Source: Devosia sp.
GTDB taxonomy: Bacteria; Pseudomonadota; Alphaproteobacteria; Rhizobiales; Devosiaceae
Assembly (NCBI GenBank): GCA_028290245.1
Contig: JAQGKG010000108.1
Coordinates: forward strand, 1 to 5,236
DNA: 5,236 nucleotides
Direction: 5' to 3'
Shown: piece after piece, positions 1-5,236 of the stretch
Layout of the letters: every line of letters begins with the position of its first letter
Position numbering within the stretch: the first letter of the stretch is position 1
Notes under the pieces: generated by a model
The model's database searches: none
The model's input: only the letters and a program-made list of their open reading frames with translations
Told to the model about the DNA's origin: nothing
Program-made: the position numbers and the translations under genes

Positions 1-2189
1 TGCTCGACTATGTGCGCGACGGGCGCATCGAGATGAGCGACGACGTGGTGAACCTCTGCATTCGCGCCAACGATATCGTGGCCGATCACGTCAAGGCGGC
101 CCAAACGGGCGACGGTCTGCCGGCCGATTATGGCATGGAAGAAAAAGATCGTTTTGACGCGCTGGCTCGTGGCGAACGCGGCGGATCGGATGATGACGAG
201 GGCGGCGACCCGATCGACGATTTCGACATCGAATTCGTGCCGGTGATGGTCAACCTCGGCGGGCATGAACTCGTTCTAGAGGCTGCAAGCGGCGTCGAGG
301 CCGACGATGTGTTCGACGCGCTGCCGATGCAGGTCGAGCCCGGTCACTGGGAAATCCGTTTTACGCCGCACCGCGCGCTATATGCCCGTGCAAATGATCC
401 GCTGCTGCTGTTCCGCGAACTGGCGGTGCTGGGCGAGATGACTGTGCGCGCCGTACTTGAAGAAATTCCATCGCTGGCGGAATTCGAGCCATTCGCGGTG
501 TATTGCTCCTGGGAAATCACGCTGGTGTCGCCTTCGATCACCGAAGCGTTGATCCGCGAAGTGTTCGAATTCGTCGATGGCGACTGCGATATCGTCATTG
601 CCCAACTCGGCGACGCCATTGCCTTCGATATCCCGGCACCGGCCGCTGCAAAGCCTGCGCCGAAGCCGGCAAAGGTGACTGCCGATTCCGATCCCGCAGA
701 CCTCTTGGCTTTGGCCGATGACGAAGTGGCCGATTTGCTCGACTTCAGCCGCGACAGCGATGTGGCGGCAGTGCCTCCTGCATTGACCCTGGTAACCCCG
801 AGCTTCACGCCCGAACCGGAAGCGCCGGCTATCTCGGTGCAGGATACGTTCGAAGACGCGCCGGGCCTGAGCTTTGCCGAGCTGGCGGAGACCATTGCGC
901 CAAGTCCAATTCCGAAGAAGGCAGCTGCCGCGGCGACGCCATTGCGCGCCGCAGCCCCTGCCGCATCGAGCGACGGCGAAGAGAGCAGCAGCGGCGGCAA
1001 CCGCAGTGTTGGCGTGCAGTCGATCCGCGTCGATCTCGACAAGGTCGATCGCGTGGTCAACATGGTTGGCGAGCTGGTGATTACCCAGTCGATGCTCACC
1101 CAGCAGATGGATGAGACGCTTCGCGCCCGCTATACCGAACTGGTGCGCGGCCTCGAAGTGCTGGCGCAGACCACGCGTGGCCTGCAGGATTCGGTGATGG
1201 CGATCCGCGCCCAGCCGGTCAAGACGGTGTTCTCCCGGTTGCCGCGCCTTGTGCGCGAATTGGCGACGAAGACCGGCAAGAAGATCAAGCTCGAAACTGT
1301 GGGCGAGAACACCGAAATCGACAAGACGGTGATCGAGCAGTTGTCCGATCCGCTGACCCACATGGTCCGCAACTCGGCCGATCACGGCATCGAAAGCCCG
1401 GAAACGCGCCTAGCCCGCGGCAAGCCGGAAATCGGCACTATTCGTCTGTCGGCCGAACAGGCTGGCGGCAATATCCTGATCATCGTCGAGGACGATGGCG
1501 GTGGCATCAACCGCGAACGTGTGCTGCAGGTAGCGCGCGACAAGGGCGTGGTCGCGCCGGACGTCAATCCGACCGACGAGCAGATCGACCAGTTGATCTT
1601 CGCGCCGGGCTTTTCGACAGCTTCGGAAGTCAGCGACATTTCGGGCCGCGGCGTCGGCATGGACGTGGTGCTGAGCAATATCAAGAAGATCGGTGGCTCC
1701 GTGCATGTCCGTTCGTGGACCGGCAAGGGCACGCGCATGACCCTGCGCCTGCCGCTGACGCTGGCGGTGCTGGACGTCATGCTGGTCAAGGTCGGCGTGT
1801 CTCCCTATGTGGTGCCGCTGTCCTCGATCGTCGAGACCATCCAGTGTTCGCGTGCCAGCTTCGAGCGGGTTCCGAGCGGCGGCCAGGTGCTGCAGGTGCG
1901 TGGCGAATATGTGCAGGTCATCGATTTGGCGCAGCGCTTCGACATGGTCAGCGAGACCGACCCGGAAAACCGCTTCGTGGTGCTGTGTGAGGCCGAAGGT
2001 TCGGCTAAGGTGGCGCTGATCGTCGATGACATCATCGGTCAGCAGCAGGTCGTGATCAAATCGCTGGAAGAGAATTTCGAACGTGTCGAAGGCATTGCCG
2101 GCGGTACGATCCTGGGCGATGGCAATGTCGCTCTCATCGTCGACGTGCAGAGCCTCAAGACCACGATCGTCCATAAAAACGCAGCCTGA
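1..2189 (+). CDS. cheA: Chemotaxis histidine kinase CheA (5' end outside window)
   Basis: CheA autophosphorylates on a P1 histidine and passes phosphate to CheY and CheB under receptor/CheW control at the inner face of the membrane. The reading frame is already open at position 3 and 728 residues are visible before the TGA. The GTG at 12 lies inside the P1 (Hpt) fold and is not the start, so the active His and start codon are upstream. Domains in order: end of P1 (to ~115); an acidic linker; a P2-like region (~220-620) with a WEIRFTPH...ANDPLLLFREL signature; a long Ala/Pro/Ser/Asp-rich linker (~630-1015); P3 dimerisation (from 1020, IRVDLDKVDRVVNMVGEL); P4 ATPase with N box HMVRNSADHG (Asn at 1371), G1 box DDGGG (1491) and G2 box GRGVGMD (1644-1664); P5 CheW-like domain (~1770-2175). 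All ATP-binding boxes are intact, so the kinase should be active. The gene is followed by cheW in the same orientation. Confidence 0.96.
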   Translation, partial: LDYVRDGRIEMSDDVVNLCIRANDIVADHVKAAQTGDGLPADYGMEEKDRFDALARGERGGSDDDEGGDPIDDFDIEFVPVMVNLGGHELVLEAASGVEADDVFDALPMQVEPGHWEIRFTPHRALYARANDPLLLFRELAVLGEMTVRAVLEEIPSLAEFEPFAVYCSWEITLVSPSITEALIREVFEFVDGDCDIVIAQLGDAIAFDIPAPAAAKPAPKPAKVTADSDPADLLALADDEVADLLDFSRDSDVAAVPPALTLVTPSFTPEPEAPAISVQDTFEDAPGLSFAELAETIAPSPIPKKAAAAATPLRAAAPAASSDGEESSSGGNRSVGVQSIRVDLDKVDRVVNMVGELVITQSMLTQQMDETLRARYTELVRGLEVLAQTTRGLQDSVMAIRAQPVKTVFSRLPRLVRELATKTGKKIKLETVGENTEIDKTVIEQLSDPLTHMVRNSADHGIESPETRLARGKPEIGTIRLSAEQAGGNILIIVEDDGGGINRERVLQVARDKGVVAPDVNPTDEQIDQLIFAPGFSTASEVSDISGRGVGMDVVLSNIKKIGGSVHVRSWTGKGTRMTLRLPLTLAVLDVMLVKVGVSPYVVPLSSIVETIQCSRASFERVPSGGQVLQVRGEYVQVIDLAQRFDMVSETDPENRFVVLCEAEGSAKVALIVDDIIGQQQVVIKSLEENFERVEGIAGGTILGDGNVALIVDVQSLKTTIVHKNAA

Positions 2190-2207
2190 AGCTTGCGAGG
2201 TTCAATA

Positions 2208-2228
2208 ATGCCGCGGTGCGGCCTGTAG
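2208..2228 (+). CDS. Possible six-codon leader mini-ORF (MPRCGL)
   Basis: An ATG at 2208 is preceded by GAGG at 2197-2200 with a 7-nt spacer, a good Shine-Dalgarno arrangement, and runs six codons to a TAG at 2226-2228. It lies 18 nt after the cheA stop codon and is in the same frame as cheW, separated from it by this single TAG. It could be a translated leader affecting cheW translation, a remnant of an older cheW start, or chance. It encodes no recognisable product. The ribosome-site spacing is seen directly; the role is speculation. Confidence 0.2.
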   Translation: MPRCGL

Positions 2229-2256
2229 TTTTGCGTAGCCGCCCAGAACAGGCGGC
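2210..2256 (+). promoter_or_regulatory. Two stem-loops in the cheA-cheW gap
   Basis: The first hairpin pairs GCCGC (2210-2214) with GCGGC (2218-2222) around a 3-nt loop and is followed by a short T run (2229-2232). The second pairs GCCGCC (2238-2243) with GGCGGC (2251-2256) around a 7-nt loop and ends directly before the cheW ribosome site. GCGGC (2218-2222) could instead pair with GCCGC (2238-2242), so the two hairpins and this alternative fold exclude each other. The layout could modulate cheW expression or mRNA stability. The stems are short, and GC-rich DNA makes such pairings fairly common. Confidence 0.35.
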
Positions 2257-2264
2257 AAGAAAGG
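2257..2264 (+). promoter_or_regulatory. Ribosome binding site of cheW
   Basis: The purine run AAGAAAGG ends 6 nt before the ATG at 2271, which fits a Shine-Dalgarno site. The in-frame ATG at 2298 has no comparable purine-rich sequence before it. This site therefore decides for the 2271 start. Confidence 0.65.
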
Positions 2265-2270
2265 CATAGA

Positions 2271-2759
2271 ATGGAAGCGCTCGGTTTTCGCGACGATATG
2301 GCCGACAAGTCAGCCATCGCCGCCCAGAATTCACTGCAGTTGATCGCCTTTTCGATCGGCGAGCAGACTTACGGGGTGGAAATCACCACGGTGCGCGAAA
2401 TCCGCGCCTGGAACGGTGCGACGCCGCTGCCCAACACCCGCGAGTTCGTGCGCGGCGTGATCAACCTGAGCGGCACCATCGTGCCGATGTTTGTCCTGCG
2501 CGCCCGCTTCGGCGATGGCCCGACCTCGCCGACCAAGAACCACGTCGTGGTGGTGATGAGTGTTGGCGACAAGTGGGTTGGCATTTTGGTTGATGCGGTA
2601 AGTGACATTCTGACGGTGTCGCGCGACGACATCCACAATGTACCGGAAGGCAATTCGATCGATACCGAACTGCTCAACGGCATAGTCACCCACGAAAGCC
2701 GCATGGTTGGACTGATCGACCTGCATGCCGTGGTCAGCGGCGCGAAGATGGATTCTTAG
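2271..2759 (+). CDS. cheW: Chemotaxis adaptor protein CheW
   Basis: CheW is a cytoplasmic scaffold of two SH3-like subdomains that couples chemoreceptors to the CheA P5 domain in the signalling array. The 162-residue length is normal for the family, and nearly the whole protein is one CheW domain (~residues 20-158). Visible landmarks are YGVEITTVREIR (the Glu of the conserved EIR is present), LPNTREFVRGVINL, IVPMFVLRARFG, WVGILVDAVSDIL and the C-terminal LLNGIVTHESRMVGLIDL. Two positions are unusual: Ser67 replaces the Arg of NLRG (Arg62 in E. coli CheW) and Val75 replaces the Asp of the VDLR motif (Asp70). The frame is intact and the rest is conserved, so it looks like a working gene. It lies 81 bp after cheA and is probably co-transcribed with it; a palindrome and a terminator follow. 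The start at 2271 is preferred over 2298 because of the ribosome site. Confidence 0.95.
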   Translation: MEALGFRDDMADKSAIAAQNSLQLIAFSIGEQTYGVEITTVREIRAWNGATPLPNTREFVRGVINLSGTIVPMFVLRARFGDGPTSPTKNHVVVVMSVGDKWVGILVDAVSDILTVSRDDIHNVPEGNSIDTELLNGIVTHESRMVGLIDLHAVVSGAKMDS

Positions 2760-2902
2760 GACCGGCCGATATTCAACTGATGTTGGCCTGCAAATGCCTG
2801 TCTTCTGCGCTTCCGGTGCTCACGTACCTAAACGTACGCTGCGCTCCGGTTCTCGAAGCCAGGCATTTTCGTCTCAGCCTGAGTTGAATCTCAACCGGTC
2901 CT
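2758..2902. repeat. ~145-bp imperfect palindrome after cheW
   Basis: Outer arms 2758-2778 and 2882-2902 match as inverted repeats at 18 of 21 positions (AGGACCGG...ATTCAACT). After a symmetrical 13-nt unpaired segment on each side, inner arms 2792-2805 and 2855-2868 match at 13 of 14 (core AAATGCCTG / CAGGCATTT). Nearer the centre, CCGG (2813-2816 / 2846-2849) and CGTAC/GTACG (2823-2827 / 2834-2838) pair around the 6-nt loop CTAAAC. As RNA it would fold into one long hairpin with internal loops on either strand. The left arm begins inside the cheW TAG codon. Similar long imperfect hairpins are, as I recall, repeated between genes in sphingomonad genomes, but this was not searched. It encodes no transposase. 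It may act as an extra terminator or mRNA 3'-end stabiliser, or be a dispersed REP-like element. Confidence 0.8.
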
Positions 2903-2928
2903 GACAACTGCGGGATTCAAGTAAGAAC

Positions 2929-2955
2929 AAGGGCGCCGCGGGGCGCCTTTTATTT
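2929..2955 (+). terminator. Rho-independent terminator closing the che operon
   Basis: GGCGCC (2932-2937) pairs with GGCGCC (2942-2947) around the tetraloop GCGG. One G-T and two A-T pairs (2929-2931 with 2948-2950) can extend the stem. The T-rich tail TTTTATTT runs 2948-2955. It lies 170 bp after the cheW stop and 76 bp before the next gene, so it most likely ends the cheA-cheW transcript. Confidence 0.85.
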
Positions 2956-3030
2956 GCCGGAGGTGGGTGCAACCGGATTGGCTTCCACGCATTTTGTCAG
3001 GTGGCCTTGGGGGCCGGGGAAAGCCAGACG
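2956..3030 (+). other. Leader region of the hybrid kinase gene
   Basis: This 75-bp stretch between the terminator and the kinase start should hold the kinase promoter, if the terminator works. I find no convincing -35/-10 pair, no EcfG-type GGAAC site and no sigma-54 GG-N10-GC arrangement. The only supported element is the purine run GGGGAAAG (3016-3023), which ends 7 nt before the ATG at 3031 and can serve as its ribosome site. Confidence 0.45.
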
Positions 3031-5236
3031 ATGCCTGAGACTATGGATGATCTGCCGTTCCTGCAGGGCGGTGGAGAAACCGGTATGTTGCTGCGGGCAA
3101 CGGACTGGACGAAAAACTCCCTTGGAGTGCCGAGGGAGTGGCCAGCTGAACTGAAGACCGTGGTCGGCATTGCAATGACTTCGCGGCAGCCGATGCTGAT
3201 CGTGTGGGGGCCCGAACAGACCACGTTATACAACGACGGTTATGCCGCTATGTGCGGGCAGCGCCATCCGGCGGCGCTAGGCGGTTCGTTCCAGGCGCTG
3301 TGGTTTGATATCTGGGCACAGGTCGAGCCGATCATCAGCGATGCCTATAATGGCGTCCCGACGGCGATGGACGACATCGAATTCACCATGCACCGGCATG
3401 GCTATGCCGAAGAAACCCATTTCGCTTTTTCGTATAATCCGGTGCGCAACAACGACGGCGCAGTGCTGGGGATGTTTTGTGCCTGCACCGAAACCACCCT
3501 GCAGGTGCTAGCCGACCGGCGCATTGCCGATGAAGTGACAAGGCAGCGGCTCAACCTACAGGCTATGCCGGGATTTGTTGCCGTGCTGCGCGGGCTGGAG
3601 CATATTTTTGAATTTGTGAACGAGGCCTATGTCAGGCTTGGCGGCGCGCGCGACTATATCGGGCGCAACGTCCGCGAGGTGTTTCCCGAGCTTGGCGGGC
3701 AGAGCTTTTATGAGATGCTCGACGAGGTCTATGCCACTGGCAATCCGGTGAGCTTCAAGGCAGCGCCGATCAAGCTGCAGGGAGAAGACGAGGAGCGTTT
3801 CCTCGACTTTCTGTACACTCCGATCCGCGATGAGGCGGGGCTAATAAACGGAATTTTTGCGGGTGGTTACGACGTCAGCGAGCGGGTGCGAGCGGAAATC
3901 GCGCTGCAACGGCTCAATATGGAGCTGGAGCGCAAGGTCGTCGAACGGACGCAGGCGCGCGGAATATCTTGGCAGGTGACGCCGGACCTGATGGGGGCGC
4001 TGAACCCCGAGGGTTACTTCGAAACTTCGAATCCGGCCTGGAAGGCTGTGCTTGGGTGGAGCGAAGCGGAAGTCGCCAGCATGTCGATCTTTGAGATGTT
4101 GCATCCAGACGATGTCGAACGGACGCGGGGCGAGATCAAGCTGACACTGACCGGAGAGCCGACGATCGGTTTTCCCAACCGCTATCGTCACAAGGATGGC
4201 AGCTACCGCTGGATCTCCTGGGTAGGGGTGTTCGAAGACGGCTTCGTTTATTGCACCGGGCGCGAGTTTACCGAGGAGAAGCAGGCGGCGGACGACCTAG
4301 TCGCGGCGCAGGAAGCGCTGCGCCAATCCCAGAAAATGGAGGCGGTGGGCCAGCTTACGGGCGGGCTTGCACATGACTTCAACAATATCCTGGCGGGTAT
4401 TGGAGGCAGTCTCGAAATGATGACGACACGCCTGGCGCAGGGCCGCATTTCCGACCTTGATCGCTATATCACCGGCGCCACCGGAGCGGCCCGGCGCGCG
4501 ATGGGGCTGACACAGCGCCTGCTGGCCTTCTCACGCCGGCAGACGCTTGACCCGAAACCGACCGATCTCAACAGTCTGGTCAACGGCATGCTGGATTTGG
4601 TCAATCGCAGTGTCGGGCCGGAAATCGATGTTGAAACGGCCGGGGCTGCTGGGCTGTGGGCAACATTCGTCGATGCCGGGCAGCTCGAAAATGCACTGCT
4701 GAACCTCTGCATCAATGCCCGCGACGCGATGCCCGATGGCGGCAAGGTGACGATCGAGACATCAAACCGCTGGATGGATGAGCGCGTCGCGCGCGATCTT
4801 GGCCTCGAACCGGGGCAGTATGTATCGCTTTGTGTCACCGATACCGGCACGGGGATGACGCCTGATGTAATCGCGCGGGCGTTCGACCCGTTCTATACCA
4901 CCAAGCCGATTGGCCAGGGCACCGGGCTGGGCTTGTCGATGGTTTATGGTTTTGCCGGGCAATCCGGCGGGTCGGTGCGGATTTATTCGGAAGTCGGGCT
5001 GGGAACGACAATCGCCATCTATCTGCCGCGCCATACCGGCGATGCGGTGGTGGAGGATGCCGAGACTACCCTGAACCAGCCGCCGCGTGCCGATGGTGGC
5101 GAAACCATCGTGCTGGTCGACGACGAGCCGCTGGTGCGAATGATTGCCGGCGAGCAGTTGGAAGAATTGGGTTATGTCGTGCTTGAGGCCAGTGACGGAC
5201 CTACGGCCCTGCGTATCCTCAACAGCGACCAGGAAA
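3031..5236 (+). CDS. Soluble multi-PAS hybrid sensor histidine kinase (3' end outside window)
   Basis: The frame is open from the ATG at 3031 to the right edge, giving 735 residues without a stop. An N-terminal PAS-like sensor (~25-160) has the DWTKNSLG...WPAEL...LIVWGPE...LYNDGYA pattern and ends in GMFCACTETT, as in many alphaproteobacterial hybrid kinases. A second PAS (~175-285) follows, then a coiled coil (~288-310) and a third PAS (~313-415, with HPDDVERTR and HKDGSYRW). The HisKA domain carries GGLAHDFNN with the phosphoacceptor His448 (codon 4372-4374), resembling the HPK4 group. The ATPase has N box NLCINARDAM (Asn562), G1 DTGTGM (604-609), F box FDPFYTTK (from 618) and G2 GQGTGLGLS (from 628). 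A receiver domain begins at ~692 with its acidic DDE (697-699); the phosphorylatable Asp lies beyond the window. No signal peptide or membrane segment is seen, so it should be cytoplasmic. The ligand is unknown. The terminator upstream suggests a separate transcription unit. The start at 3031 has a better ribosome site than the ATG at 3043. Confidence 0.93.
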   Translation, partial: MPETMDDLPFLQGGGETGMLLRATDWTKNSLGVPREWPAELKTVVGIAMTSRQPMLIVWGPEQTTLYNDGYAAMCGQRHPAALGGSFQALWFDIWAQVEPIISDAYNGVPTAMDDIEFTMHRHGYAEETHFAFSYNPVRNNDGAVLGMFCACTETTLQVLADRRIADEVTRQRLNLQAMPGFVAVLRGLEHIFEFVNEAYVRLGGARDYIGRNVREVFPELGGQSFYEMLDEVYATGNPVSFKAAPIKLQGEDEERFLDFLYTPIRDEAGLINGIFAGGYDVSERVRAEIALQRLNMELERKVVERTQARGISWQVTPDLMGALNPEGYFETSNPAWKAVLGWSEAEVASMSIFEMLHPDDVERTRGEIKLTLTGEPTIGFPNRYRHKDGSYRWISWVGVFEDGFVYCTGREFTEEKQAADDLVAAQEALRQSQKMEAVGQLTGGLAHDFNNILAGIGGSLEMMTTRLAQGRISDLDRYITGATGAARRAMGLTQRLLAFSRRQTLDPKPTDLNSLVNGMLDLVNRSVGPEIDVETAGAAGLWATFVDAGQLENALLNLCINARDAMPDGGKVTIETSNRWMDERVARDLGLEPGQYVSLCVTDTGTGMTPDVIARAFDPFYTTKPIGQGTGLGLSMVYGFAGQSGGSVRIYSEVGLGTTIAIYLPRHTGDAVVEDAETTLNQPPRADGGETIVLVDDEPLVRMIAGEQLEELGYVVLEASDGPTALRILNSDQE

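Noticed and set aside
12..14. GTG at 12 as the cheA start
   Set aside because: The frame is open upstream to position 3 and the residues on both sides belong to the P1 helix bundle, so a start here would remove the phosphoaccepting His.
344..1385. Long antisense open frames (344-1099 and 378-1385) across cheA
   Set aside because: They mirror a high-GC coding gene with clear CheA domains on the + strand; their translations are low-complexity or Arg/His-rich with no recognisable domain.
1382..2174. Antisense open frames opposite the CheA P4-P5 region
   Set aside because: The + strand frame carries intact N, G1 and G2 boxes and a CheW-like domain; the opposite frames are shadows with no domain and no supporting ribosome site.
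2758..2902. Insertion sequence or CRISPR-like array
   Set aside because: It is a single palindrome with no transposase ORF, no flanking direct repeats that I can see, and no repeat-spacer periodicity.
2956..3030. Promoter for the kinase (TTGGCT at 2978 as a -35, or a sigma-54 or EcfG site)
   Set aside because: No acceptable -10 lies at the proper distance, and neither the GG/GC spacing of sigma-54 nor a GGAAC motif is present.
2954..3154. Small + strand open frame across the kinase start
   Set aside because: It overlaps the kinase N-terminus in another frame, shows no domain, and the kinase frame has family-typical sequence from its first module.
3556..3885. LOV-type (flavin blue-light) sensor in the second PAS
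   Set aside because: The stretch GRNVREVFPEL resembles a PAS turn but lacks the Cys of the LOV GRNCRFLQ motif, so light sensing by flavin-Cys chemistry is not supported.

Overview
The window reads as high-GC proteobacterial DNA, most likely from an alphaproteobacterium. A sphingomonad-type genome is my best guess, based on the CheA and hybrid-kinase sequence styles and on the kind of intergenic palindrome present. That assignment is inference from family resemblance, not from a search. All real genes lie on the + strand.

Layout: (1) Positions 1-2189 hold the 3' ~90% of cheA, the chemotaxis histidine kinase. The window opens inside its P1 (Hpt) domain, so the phosphoaccepting His and the start codon are upstream. 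(2) Positions 2190-2270 form an 81-bp intercistronic gap with two small GC-rich stem-loops and a six-codon mini-ORF that has its own Shine-Dalgarno sequence. (3) Positions 2271-2759 hold cheW, the adaptor that links CheA to the chemoreceptors. Its fold is well conserved, but two positions that are normally near-invariant (Arg of NLRG, Asp of the following V/I-D-L-R) are Ser and Val. (4) Positions 2758-3030 are noncoding. They hold a ~145-bp imperfect palindrome whose left arm starts inside the cheW stop codon, then a compact Rho-independent terminator at 2929-2955, then a ~75-bp leader. (5) From 3031 past the right edge runs a soluble hybrid sensor histidine kinase with three PAS or PAS-like modules, an HPK4-like HisKA domain, an HATPase and the start of a receiver domain.

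cheA and cheW are very probably co-transcribed and form the core of a chemotaxis signalling array, with receptors and cheY/cheB/cheR presumably upstream or further away. The palindrome and terminator close that operon, so the hybrid kinase is probably its own transcription unit, and a functional link to chemotaxis is not shown by the sequence. I see no tRNA, rRNA, CRISPR, insertion sequence or transposase, and no clearly new multi-gene system. The most unusual points are the altered CheW positions, the operon-closing palindrome and the structured cheA-cheW gap.
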